A stretch of DNA of 64,000 bases from contig CP000700.1 in the NCBI GenBank assembly GCA_000016765.1, forward strand, positions 124,001 to 188,000, in the 5' to 3' direction. This DNA is from Rhizorhabdus wittichii RW1. Lineage in GTDB: Bacteria > Pseudomonadota > Alphaproteobacteria > Sphingomonadales > Sphingomonadaceae. Shown here one piece after another: positions 19,734-27,004 of the stretch. Under the pieces are notes generated by a model. It saw nothing but the letters and a program-made list of their open reading frames with translations, was not told where the DNA came from and did not search any database. Each line of letters opens with the position of its first letter. Position 1 is the stretch's first letter. The position numbers and the translations under genes are program-made.

Positions 19734-20699
19734 CTAGAGACGGCTGGTGGCCTGCCCCGCGGTGAAGTCGGCGAGCCATTGCTCCATGGTCGGTCGTTCA
19801 CTCACCGGCACGAGCGCGGCCGCGTCCTGGAAGCGCAGCAGGTCGGTGGGAGCGGTCCGCAGGATCTCGCTGATCTCGGCCTGGGGCAGCAGCTTCTCGG
19901 CGCGGATAAAGTCGGTGATCCGCCCTGGACGGGTTCGGGTCGAGCGCCGCCAGAGCCCCTCGACCGTGTGGAGACGCGGGGCCGCGCGTGCCTCGATGAG
20001 CACGATGAGGCGCAGGCACCAGGCCGGCAAGGCGCGGACCTCGTCGGGCTCGATGGCGCCGCAGAAGAAGCAGGACGACTTGGGCGGGACCGGCAGGCCG
20101 GCTTGCGCAATCCGGGCCTCGCAGCGTGCGCGCGTCCAGCCCCAGTCGCGAAGCGGATAGCGGCACTCGAACAGCGGGTCGTCGATCCCGGCGGCATGGC
20201 GGTAGCGGCGCGCGTCGGCGGGCGAGGCATCGTAGCCGATCAGGCGCACGACCTTCCGGCCCGCCGCCCAGGCAGCCTTGGCCGGCGGCCATTGCTTGAG
20301 GAAGGCGTCCTGGGGCGCGACCTTCCATTTGAGCGAGCAGCTGTGACGGCCCAGGCTAATGCTCGGCAGCGTCGCGTTCGCCAGCAGGTTGGTAAGGATG
20401 GTCGCATAGGGCGGATAGTGCTTGAAGCGCTTGGGCCGGTAAGCGACGACTTCGTAGGGAATGCCCCTGCTCGCCATCCAGGCGGCCATCATCGTCTGAT
20501 ATTCATAGGTATCGGGCTTTTCGGCGCCCGGGTCTGCGGTGAGGACGAGATCGGGCGTTTCGCCGCGCGCATGCAGCTCGATGAGGAGCGCGGTGGAATC
20601 GACCCCGATGCCGTAGGCGAGGATGACGGGCGCCCGCGGATGGAGGTCGATCCTGTCGGGCACGCGGCAAGGTGCCGCGTCATTGGGGACGCAATGCAT
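19734..20699 (-). CDS. PP-loop (PAPS-reductase-like) ATP pyrophosphatase
   Basis: 321 residues. AYGIGVDSTALLIE (about 29-42) is the PP-loop that binds ATP in adenine nucleotide alpha-hydrolases (usual form SGGxDS). LVLTADPGAEKPDTYEY (about 51-67) and HSCSLKWKVAPQDAF (about 119-133) follow the PAPS reductase/DndC pattern, with Cys121 in the CxxK position. Cys210 and Cys213 (SSCFFCGAIEPDE), perhaps with Cys179, could bind zinc or an Fe-S cluster. The superfamily activates a substrate by adenylation, for example in sulfur transfer or 7-deazaguanine synthesis. Plasmid and phage members are often annotated phosphoadenosine phosphosulfate reductase without proof. No sulfate assimilation genes are nearby; a TGT-like gene lies 2.4 kb away. 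Confidence 0.82.
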   Translation of the reverse strand: MHCVPNDAAPCRVPDRIDLHPRAPVILAYGIGVDSTALLIELHARGETPDLVLTADPGAEKPDTYEYQTMMAAWMASRGIPYEVVAYRPKRFKHYPPYATILTNLLANATLPSISLGRHSCSLKWKVAPQDAFLKQWPPAKAAWAAGRKVVRLIGYDASPADARRYRHAAGIDDPLFECRYPLRDWGWTRARCEARIAQAGLPVPPKSSCFFCGAIEPDEVRALPAWCLRLIVLIEARAAPRLHTVEGLWRRSTRTRPGRITDFIRAEKLLPQAEISEILRTAPTDLLRFQDAAALVPVSERPTMEQWLADFTAGQATSRL

Positions 20700-20801
20700 G
20701 AGGTTTCCTTTCAGCGGGCTGCCCGCAGGCGGGCGCTACTGACAAAAATGTGGACAGCCGCCCCGCGCACGCGCAGCATCGCACTGCGGGGGAAACGAGA
20801 G

Positions 20802-20981
20802 ATGCCGCTCGGGGCGCATATGATCGTCTATGCAGCGCCGCCTCATGACGCGGTGCGCACCGTTCAGTGCCAATGCGGATGGAAAGCGACGGCCGAACCC
20901 GACAGTCCCTCTGACTATCGCGCCACCATGGCGCGCTTGCTGGAGCGTTGGCTGGGCCATGTCGACCCGCCGCCGGCCTGA
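20802..20981 (+). CDS. Small hypothetical protein, single CxC motif
   Basis: 59 residues from ATG 20802 (AAACGAGAG upstream). VRTVQCQCGWKATAEPDSPS resembles the two-cysteine strand of a zinc ribbon or treble clef, but a second cysteine pair is missing, so a full finger is not formed within the monomer. The C-terminus is an amphipathic helix (YRATMARLLERWLGHV). It is convergent with the gene at 20985-21629, leaving three bases between the stops. No known family. Confidence 0.55.
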   Translation: MPLGAHMIVYAAPPHDAVRTVQCQCGWKATAEPDSPSDYRATMARLLERWLGHVDPPPA

Positions 20982-20984
20982 GGG

Positions 20985-21629
20985 TCAGGCGAACAGTCGG
21001 CCATCCGAGCGGGTGGTGGGCGTCAGATTGAGATCCCGGCGGATCTTCCGGGCGAAGCGATCGGGGGCCATGAGGTCGCGGATCGAGGCGTAATGGTTGC
21101 GCTCGCCGATATGGTCGCTCCGGCCGTGGACGCGCCGGTAGAGGATCTCGCGGTCCGGTCCCATGAGGCCCAGGCTGAGCTGGACCCAGATGTCCTCGCC
21201 GTGGAGCGTGATTTCGCCGGAGACAGCGACGCCGCCCTTGTTGGAGCGGACATCAAAGCTGCCCTCGGACAGATCCAGGGCCTCGGCGAGCCGCCGCATC
21301 GCGATCCGTCCCTCGCTGTGAAAGAGGCGCTTGGCGGGCTCGTCATAGGCAACGCCGCGATAGGCGAGCGTCTTGAGCACGGGATGCCGCCGGATCTCAG
21401 CGATCGCATCCATGCATTCGCGGCGCAGGAGGGTGCTGGGCGGCCGGGCTTCGCACACCTGCGAGAGGTGACGGATGAGGAGGATGACCGCAGGGTCGAT
21501 CTCAGCATCCTTGCCGGCGTTGCGGCAGTCGGTGATAGCGGCGCCGATCGCGTGCAATGTGGTGGTGACACTCGAGAGCGCGCTCGGGTCGAGGGCCTGC
21601 TGGTGGCGAAACGCAACATCGTAGCTCAT
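20985..21629 (-). CDS. Hypothetical protein of the plasmid accessory block
   Basis: 214 residues from ATG 21627-21629, with GGAGAC upstream. No signal peptide. The second half contains GSFDVRSNKGGVAVSGEITL followed by LHGEDIWVQLSLGLMGPDRE and RRVHGRSDHIGERNHYASI, which looks like a beta-sheet domain with a conserved basic loop. I do not recognise the family. It is preceded by one of the shared hairpin/purine elements (21678-21711), which places it in the same regulatory group as ardB, the ParB-like and the DarB-like genes. Confidence 0.75.
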   Translation of the reverse strand: MSYDVAFRHQQALDPSALSSVTTTLHAIGAAITDCRNAGKDAEIDPAVILLIRHLSQVCEARPPSTLLRRECMDAIAEIRRHPVLKTLAYRGVAYDEPAKRLFHSEGRIAMRRLAEALDLSEGSFDVRSNKGGVAVSGEITLHGEDIWVQLSLGLMGPDREILYRRVHGRSDHIGERNHYASIRDLMAPDRFARKIRRDLNLTPTTRSDGRLFA

Positions 21630-21677
21630 GGGAAAGTCTCCGAGAGGCCGAGCGATCCACGTCGCTCGCCCTCCCGG

Positions 21678-21711
21678 CCCCCCTCCCCTTTTTCCGGCGC
21701 CTGGCGCCGAA
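21678..21711 (-). promoter_or_regulatory. Hairpin plus G-rich purine tract upstream of 20985-21629
   Basis: On the minus strand CGGCGCCAGGCGCCG is followed by GAAAAAGGGGAGGGGGG, about 50 bases before the start. It is closest in sequence to the element upstream of the DarB-like gene (36341-36375). Function inferred from recurrence. Confidence 0.55.
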
Positions 21712-21822
21712 CCGGTCCTGCATACTGCGGACCTTTCCGGTGCGGCCGCGAGAAAGAACCGCCGGATAGTCAGACGCCTCGGCAAGGTATAAAATTCCTC
21801 CGAAATGGAGAGGACTCAGGCG

Positions 21823-22518
21823 ATGGGCATCGACATGATGGAATGCCTGCGTGGCGGTGTGTCGGACCTGCGCATCCCGGGACATCCTGACCTTGGTGAA
21901 CGCGCGAACGAGATGGCCGGGCCGGATGCGACCGGCATCTTCAGCGTCATAGGACCGTTTCAGGTCGATCTTTTCGCGCGGGCCGTCTGCGCCACCGCCA
22001 TTTCGCGTGGCAGTGTCGCGCCGCCCGAGGCTGCGACAATCGAACTGCGCTACGTGCTGGCCCAGCCGATCCAGTTCGACCGGCTGGTCGGAGCCGTGCG
22101 CGACCGCCGGGACGCGCGGGACAGCCTGCCGGTGAAGGTACGACGCCTGACGGTGGCTGGGCTTCCCGCTCTCTACCAGGTCATCGAGGGGCGCCACCGG
22201 GCATGCGTCGCGCGCGACGCGGGCGACAGCACGATCGCGGCCCGGATCGACATGGACTATCGCTGCGAACCGTCCGCCTTCTGCCTGCATGGCGATACGC
22301 TGATGCGCGAGGCCGAGGGCGTACGGTGGCCGGTCTCGCCGCTTCGGCCCTGGGACCTGCCGATCGAAGCGGCCGGCGCGGCGGTGACGCCCGACCTCAA
22401 TTATACGCTCCAGGCCCTGGGCGTGCGCAGCCTGCCGGTCAGCAGCACGCTCAGCTACGACCTCAATCTCGCCAGGGCCGTCCATCGCGAACTCGCCAAT
22501 GAGGCGGACGAGGCCTGA
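21823..22518 (+). CDS. ParB/sulfiredoxin-fold-like hypothetical protein
   Basis: 231 residues from ATG 21823, chosen because GGAGAGGA lies eight bases upstream; an in-frame ATG at 21805 overlaps that site. The stretch LPVKVRRLTVAGLPALYQVIEGRHRACVARDAG (about 107-139; key residues EGRHRA) resembles the ParB N-terminal/sulfiredoxin-like nuclease fold, in which GxHR binds CTP or ATP phosphates. It lacks the surrounding HTH of a true partition protein. The C-terminal half has YRCEPSAFCLHGDTLMREAE and a repeated LNYTL / LSYDLNL pattern. Possibly a nucleotide-binding or nuclease-like protein; the partner may be the next gene (22592-23080), 73 bases downstream. Confidence 0.65.
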   Translation: MGIDMMECLRGGVSDLRIPGHPDLGERANEMAGPDATGIFSVIGPFQVDLFARAVCATAISRGSVAPPEAATIELRYVLAQPIQFDRLVGAVRDRRDARDSLPVKVRRLTVAGLPALYQVIEGRHRACVARDAGDSTIAARIDMDYRCEPSAFCLHGDTLMREAEGVRWPVSPLRPWDLPIEAAGAAVTPDLNYTLQALGVRSLPVSSTLSYDLNLARAVHRELANEADEA

Positions 22519-22591
22519 CCCAGGTCGATGCCGACCTTGTTGACCACGCCAGATGTTCACGGTACGTTCCCACGCGAAGGGAGTTTTCGCC

Positions 22592-23080
22592 ATGGGCATG
22601 TCCATTTTTCTCGACCGGTTCGATCTCGACATCACGCTACGGGATGCCGCGCTCGATCCCGACAATCGGCCGACGCGCCGGATGATCGCCAATGCGGCCA
22701 TCGGCATGGATGCGCTCGACGCCTATTACGCCGTGCGGGAGATCCGCGAGGCGGCCCAGTGGATCCACGAGGGGCTGGCGCAAGGCAAACGGAAGCTCGC
22801 AAGCCTCCTGTCCAATCCGCAGGCCGACGACTTTCAGCGGACGATCTATTTCTGCCTGGCGGGGCGCGGCGTGGTCGAGATGCTCGACGACCTCACCTGG
22901 TTGGAGGATTTGCTCGAGCGGCGCGGCCGGATCGCGGGCCAGATCCACCGTGAAAAGCGAACATTCCTGCCGCTGACCAACCCTTATGTCGCCGCGGAGC
23001 CCGATGGTCCCCTGGTGGAGAGTCGTGCCGATTTCGTCCAGGGTGCGTCCTGGTGGGCGGAGCCGGTCGTCAAATCCTGA
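22592..23080 (+). CDS. Hypothetical helical protein
   Basis: 162 residues from ATG 22592, with GAAGGGAG nine bases upstream; an upstream in-frame start at 22553 has no such site. The protein is strongly helical and acidic: FDLDITLRDAALDPDNRPTR, then IGMDALDAYYAVREIREAAQ and VVEMLDDLTWLEDLLERRGR. It contains two cysteines at most and no catalytic motif. It probably forms an operon with the ParB-fold-like gene upstream. No family recognised. Confidence 0.7.
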   Translation: MGMSIFLDRFDLDITLRDAALDPDNRPTRRMIANAAIGMDALDAYYAVREIREAAQWIHEGLAQGKRKLASLLSNPQADDFQRTIYFCLAGRGVVEMLDDLTWLEDLLERRGRIAGQIHREKRTFLPLTNPYVAAEPDGPLVESRADFVQGASWWAEPVVKS

Positions 23081-23125
23081 ACTGCAGGGCCGTGCCGCGT
23101 GGGGCGCCGTGCCTGGTGATCGCCC

Positions 23126-24154
23126 TCAAGGCTCGGCGTGCAGCAGGTCTGCGGCCCATTGCTCGACCCATCCGGTCACAAGCGCATCATGATCGAGGTC
23201 GCCGCTTTCGATGAGCGCCCGCAGGTCTTCCCGCGCCTTAGCGATCGCCTCTTCCCAGGGATCGAACCGCAGCGGCGGCGCTGTCGCAGGCGCCGCGATC
23301 GGCAGGGGGCGGGCAGGCTGGCGTAGCCGCGCCCGCTGCTGCTCGACCCACCGCTCCATCTCGTCGGCGACGAGGTCATCCGACTTTCGACAACCATGCA
23401 CCCGCGCCTTGCTGCGCGCTGCGATGCCATAGGCCTGACTGTCGATCGAGGCGACGCGGCGCGCGAAGGGTTTGAGGAAGGGAATGGCCGCGCCCTTGAC
23501 GCCGAAGAGATGCAACCGCACCGCTGGCGGCAGGACGCGATCGAGATGATCGACCACCGCAATAAGACCGGCGTCGCCATGGATGGGTCGTCGGCACATC
23601 GATCCGACACCGATGAGGGGATGGCGCTCGACAAGCCCCGCGAGCGCAGTGGCGCAGCGTTCGTAATCTTGCGGCAGGCGGCCCTGGATGACCGGCAGGA
23701 ATGTGCTGGCGATATTCCGATCGACAGCGCGCGCATGGCATTCAATATTGGCCCGGACGGTGCGCGCGATCCGGTCGAGGACCTCCTCGCGGTCGCGGGC
23801 AACCTCCTGCTCCACGCAATAGTCGAGGCTTGCCCACCAGCGAAAGGGAAAGGCGGACGCGAGCGCGACATAGGCGTCGATGGTCCAGGGATAGCCGCCA
23901 TAGTGGGCCATGGCGCTGAACCCGGCGCTGTCCAGGCAAAGACTGTGGAGACTGGCCGCATTCTCCAGGTCCTGGAGTTTCCAGCCGGCCCATTCACGTC
24001 CCTGCCCGGCGTCCACCCAGCGGGAGAAGGCATTGGCCGAGACGAGGACCGGCAGGGCAAGATTGCGCGCGCGGGCGAGCAACGGGCCGGAGCGAAGATG
24101 CGGCAGCCCGACCATCAGCATGATCGCGCGCGATTGGGACGAGGACGTCATCAT
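23126..24154 (-). CDS. TGT/DpdA-like (queuine tRNA-ribosyltransferase-like) protein
   Basis: 342 residues. LDSAGFSAMAHYGGYPWTID (about 74-93), ASLDYCVEQE (about 108-117), LPVIQGRLPQDYERC, VGVGSM-like IGVGSMCRRPI, LHLFGVKG and SIDSQAYG follow in the order of motifs of the tRNA-guanine transglycosylase barrel. In that fold an Asp is the nucleophile and another Asp/Gly-rich loop recognises the base. It resembles the group catalogued, as I recall, as DUF7221 queuine tRNA-ribosyltransferase-like. The family includes DpdA, which swaps guanine for a 7-deazaguanine in DNA. Whether this protein acts on DNA, tRNA or nothing is unknown. The C-terminal 80 residues are a separate helical, Pro/Ala-linked segment. 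AAGGACA precedes the ATG. Confidence 0.72.
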   Translation of the reverse strand: MMTSSSQSRAIMLMVGLPHLRSGPLLARARNLALPVLVSANAFSRWVDAGQGREWAGWKLQDLENAASLHSLCLDSAGFSAMAHYGGYPWTIDAYVALASAFPFRWWASLDYCVEQEVARDREEVLDRIARTVRANIECHARAVDRNIASTFLPVIQGRLPQDYERCATALAGLVERHPLIGVGSMCRRPIHGDAGLIAVVDHLDRVLPPAVRLHLFGVKGAAIPFLKPFARRVASIDSQAYGIAARSKARVHGCRKSDDLVADEMERWVEQQRARLRQPARPLPIAAPATAPPLRFDPWEEAIAKAREDLRALIESGDLDHDALVTGWVEQWAADLLHAEP

Positions 24155-24270
24155 GCGACATGTCCTTGGAGACCAGCCTCATCAGCAATGCCCGCGGACG
24201 ACATCGGCTCGACCCGGTGCTGTCGGGGGTGTCCACGCGCTTCAAGCGCCGAGGTCTTGCGGAAAAGGGA

Positions 24271-24783
24271 TTATCGGCGCTCGCAGGCGAGGCGTTCGCC
24301 TTTGCGCCAGCGTGCGGGGGGCAGCCAGGTGCCGTCAAAGGCCCCTGCCCTGCGGCCTTGGGCGTCGGCGAAAGCCGCTTCATAGCGCGCGCGGCGGGCG
24401 GGATCGCGGCGAAGATACTGCGATTGCGGGATTGCAAGCCCGGCGCGGAGCAGCGTCTCGCCAAGATCGGAGCCGCGAACGGTCACGGTGGCGACGGGAC
24501 GGCCATAGGTCGACGAGGGCGTCAGCGTGATGACCGGCTCGGCATCGCGCAGAGCCCGCGCTGCGAGATCCTGCGCGGCCTTGCCGCATGGCCAGCAGCC
24601 GTTCCGGCGCTCGCACATCTGCCTTGTCTCGAAGGCATCGATCCCGAGCAGGCGGATATCGACGGCGATTGTATCGCCGTCGAGCGCGCGGCCGCGGGCA
24701 TGGAAGCTCTGGGCGCCCGGCGGGCTGGAACCCATAAGCAGGGCTGCACAAAGGCCAGCGAGCATGACCTTGCGCGCCATCAT
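24271..24783 (-). CDS. Thermonuclease (SNase-like) family protein, exported
   Basis: 170 residues with a signal peptide (VMLAGLCAALLMGSSPPGAQS). The staphylococcal nuclease core follows: ALDGDTIAVDIRLLGIDAFETRQ, then YGRPVATVTV. Arg44, Glu52 and Arg95 match the spacing of catalytic Arg35, Glu43 and Arg87 of S. aureus nuclease. CERRNGCWPCGKAA adds three cysteines likely to form disulfides outside the cytoplasm. It would be a calcium-dependent sugar-nonspecific nuclease in the periplasm or outside. Its start overlaps the preceding gene's stop by four bases (ATGA), so it is coupled to the small 66-residue gene. Confidence 0.86.
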   Translation of the reverse strand: MMARKVMLAGLCAALLMGSSPPGAQSFHARGRALDGDTIAVDIRLLGIDAFETRQMCERRNGCWPCGKAAQDLAARALRDAEPVITLTPSSTYGRPVATVTVRGSDLGETLLRAGLAIPQSQYLRRDPARRARYEAAFADAQGRRAGAFDGTWLPPARWRKGERLACERR

Positions 24784-24980
24784 GATACCATGACCGTCTC
24801 GACCTGCTCATAGCGGGCCGGGACCAGGGCCACCCGGTAGGGCTGGAGAAGATCGCCGGTGCGCACGACGCTGATTGGCCCGCCGCCGGCGGCGAACAGA
24901 CGTGCAGCGACGCGTTCGGCATTTTGCCGGCTGCACAGGAGATCGCGCTTGGCGGACCGGGGAAAGGGAAAAGGAAACAT
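24780..24980 (-). CDS. Small hypothetical protein coupled to the thermonuclease
   Basis: 66 residues starting MFPFPFPRSAKRDLLCSRQN, with AAGGA upstream. LFAAGGGPISVVRTGDLLQPYRVAL looks like two strands and a helix of a compact small domain; no family recognised. The stop overlaps the nuclease start by four bases. The coupling might mean a common role, but the nuclease is exported and this protein has no signal peptide, so direct inhibition of the mature enzyme is not obvious. Confidence 0.65.
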   Translation of the reverse strand: MFPFPFPRSAKRDLLCSRQNAERVAARLFAAGGGPISVVRTGDLLQPYRVALVPARYEQVETVMVS

Positions 24981-25024
24981 GATCAGATCCTTGTCTTCGC
25001 AGGAGGGACGGGAGGCAAGAGCGC

Positions 25025-25636
25025 TCAGGCGAAGAGGGTCTTGTGGACCTTGGTCTCCGGGACGATCGTCCAGGCCTGGTCCATGAAGCGGCTGATCCGG
25101 TAGGGCATGCGCGTCTCGGGATCGCGCAGGATGACCCGGCGGCCGATCCGGTCGACGATGAATTCCTCGCCCACATGCCCGTCGGAAAACCGGACCGGCG
25201 CGGGCAGCTTGATGCGCGCGCCGGTCTCGATCTTTCGGGAACGGCGGGCGAGCGCCTCGCGGCAGCGACGCCGCCAGTCGAGCGCATGCGCGTTGGTGGT
25301 CGGTGTCAGAAGATCGAGGATCGCGGCGGGACAGGCAGCCTCGCAGGGGCCCATATTTTCCGTCATGTCCTTGTAGCCAAAATTTTCGCCGTTCGCGCTG
25401 CGCGGATTCCACAGGACGAGGCAGACGATGGCGAAGACCTCGCCGCCGATGCCGTCGCGCGTCACTTGCGCGGCCGCATAATAGACGCGGTTTGCAGGGC
25501 AGGACGAGGCGAGCACCTTGAGGCCGCGCGTGCCGCCTTCGGGATGGTCGCGCTCATAGGTGAACTGGTCGTCGAGATAGGCTTTCGCGGTTGCGTGCCC
25601 GCCCATCGAATGGCGGGACATGGTGAGCCAACCCAT
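25025..25636 (-). CDS. DUF6927-like protein
   Basis: 203 residues starting MGWLTMSRHSMGGHATAKAY; AAGGAG lies seven bases upstream of ATG 25634-25636. The opening MGWL.MsRxSMGGHxTxKAYLDxQFTYE and the central VCLVLWNPRSANGENFGYKDM match, from memory, the family catalogued as DUF6927, frequent on plasmids and in phages. The cysteine pair in MGPCEAACPAAIL resembles a metal or disulfide site. The C-terminus contains an SH3-like stretch (GEEFIVDRIGRRVILRDPET). Function unknown. It is in line with the DUF5983-like and ArdC genes upstream on the same strand, spaced 26 and 10 bases. Confidence 0.75.
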   Translation of the reverse strand: MGWLTMSRHSMGGHATAKAYLDDQFTYERDHPEGGTRGLKVLASSCPANRVYYAAAQVTRDGIGGEVFAIVCLVLWNPRSANGENFGYKDMTENMGPCEAACPAAILDLLTPTTNAHALDWRRRCREALARRSRKIETGARIKLPAPVRFSDGHVGEEFIVDRIGRRVILRDPETRMPYRISRFMDQAWTIVPETKVHKTLFA

Positions 25637-25662
25637 GAGGGTTCTCCTTGGATGAGAGGGGA

Positions 25663-25980
25663 TTACCAGTCGTAGACCGGCAGTTCGGCGATCGGCGCGC
25701 AGTCGCGGTCGAACTGCAGCCAGGCGGCGCCGGACGCTTCGGCGAGGTCGAGGCAGGCCTTGAGCGAGCCGGGCATATGCGCGCGGGCTGGCGACGCGAC
25801 CCAGATGAACCAGCCATAATCCAGCCAGCGGTCCATGAGGATATGCGCCTGCCACAGCGCAGGGTTGAGGCGGGCCGCGAGCGGCGGCGGATAGGCGAGG
25901 ATGGCGTCGAGTTCCGCCGCGACCTCGGCTGAGAGATGGGCCGTCGACAGGCAGGCCAGGATCTTGGTTTCAAGGGTCAT
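25663..25980 (-). CDS. DUF5983-like protein
   Basis: 105 residues. The opening LETKILACLSTAHLSAEVAA, the middle YGWFIWVASP and the ending AAWLQFDRDCAPIAELPVYD fit, from memory, the DUF5983 family, small proteins that recur in plasmid and integrative-element accessory regions. The family function is unknown. The start (ATG 25978-25980, GAGG upstream) lies ten bases past the ArdC stop, so the two genes are almost certainly co-transcribed. Confidence 0.75.
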   Translation of the reverse strand: MTLETKILACLSTAHLSAEVAAELDAILAYPPPLAARLNPALWQAHILMDRWLDYGWFIWVASPARAHMPGSLKACLDLAEASGAAWLQFDRDCAPIAELPVYDW

Positions 25981-25990
25981 GGCGGCCGCC

Positions 25991-26926
25991 TCACGCAGCC
26001 GCGGCAAGTTCGGACGCCGCGGCGCTGCCCGCTTGCCCGACCTCGCCGAACGCCGTCAGATAGACGAAGGCCTGTTCGGCCTTGGACGCGGCGTGGATGA
26101 TGGCGGTCTTGTCGGCCTTGAGGATCCCGAGCCAGTGGCCGACATAGCTCGCGTGGCTGTCGTGTAGCTCGTTGGGGAGGCCAAGCTCGGCGCAGACCAG
26201 CCCGGCGGTGATCTCGGCGACAAGTTCCTCGAATGCGTAGGCCTTGTCGCCGAAGCGCTTGCCGAAGGTGCGCGCGAGCCGGTCGCCATGGCCGGTCCAG
26301 TGCCCCGTTTCATGGACCCTGACGCTCGCATAATGGTCCATCGAGATGAAGCTCGAGCGCTTGGGCATCTGGATATAGTCGAAGGTGGGCGAGTAGAAGG
26401 CGCCGTTACCGCCATGACGGACATCGGCGGGGATCGCCGCGAAGAAGCTGTCGATCGCCGCTTGCCGCAGAGAGGGGGACAGCGGCGTCGCCGGCACCTC
26501 GGGCGGGTAGTAATAGCCGGGCAGGCCGTCGATCTGGTCGGCGTTGAAGACGATGTAATGGCGCAGGAAGCGGATGCTGCGTTCCACGGCCTCACCGCTC
26601 GCGGCGTCTGTCTCGGTCTTCTTGAACGAGGAATAATAGACCGACAGGGCGCCCTGCTCGCCGCGGCGGACCTGCGCGCCGAGCTCGCTCGCCTGCCGAT
26701 AGGTCATCCAGTAGCGCGACCGGTAGCCGTGCATGTCGCCGAGCGCCCAAAGCAGGAGATTGTTGATCCCCGTATAGGGCGTGCCGCAGTGCCGGAGCGG
26801 CCGGCCGCCGCTGCCACTCGTGCGCCAGGGCCGGGTCCAGGGCGGTACGCCCTTTTCAAGGCGATCGATGATGATGGCGCTGATTTCGGCCGCGGCATCC
26901 CGGCCGGTTCGTGCAGGCTTGGACAT
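25991..26926 (-). CDS. ardC: ArdC-family antirestriction protein (ssDNA-binding domain plus zincin protease)
   Basis: 311 residues. The N-terminal ArdC domain (about 8-130) includes GVPPWTRPWR, TGINNLLLW and YWMTYRQASELGAQVRRGEQ. The C-terminal zincin-like metallopeptidase has HETGHWTGH (His205, Glu206, His209) and a later EELVAEITAGLVCAELG glutamate helix. ArdC of plasmid pSA binds single-stranded DNA and protects transferred DNA against restriction; this domain order is the same (established knowledge). The active site appears intact. It follows the large ParB-like gene on the same strand after a 12-base-pair hairpin. Confidence 0.9.
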   Translation of the reverse strand: MSKPARTGRDAAAEISAIIIDRLEKGVPPWTRPWRTSGSGGRPLRHCGTPYTGINNLLLWALGDMHGYRSRYWMTYRQASELGAQVRRGEQGALSVYYSSFKKTETDAASGEAVERSIRFLRHYIVFNADQIDGLPGYYYPPEVPATPLSPSLRQAAIDSFFAAIPADVRHGGNGAFYSPTFDYIQMPKRSSFISMDHYASVRVHETGHWTGHGDRLARTFGKRFGDKAYAFEELVAEITAGLVCAELGLPNELHDSHASYVGHWLGILKADKTAIIHAASKAEQAFVYLTAFGEVGQAGSAAASELAAAA

Positions 26927-26951
26927 GATGGAAAACTCCTCACAGACGAGA

Positions 26952-26983
26952 CGACCACCGGCGCGCGGACACGCCGGTGGTCG
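26952..26983 (-). terminator. Strong hairpin between the ParB-like gene and ardC
   Basis: CGACCACCGGCG / CGCCGGTGGTCG form a perfect 12-base-pair stem around an eight-base loop. It lies 22 bases after the ParB-like stop and 26 bases before the ardC start on the minus strand. There is no T-run. It may be an attenuator or processing site that separates the expression of the two genes. Confidence 0.55.
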
Positions 26984-27004
26984 CTTGCGGACAGGATTTG
27001 AGGC

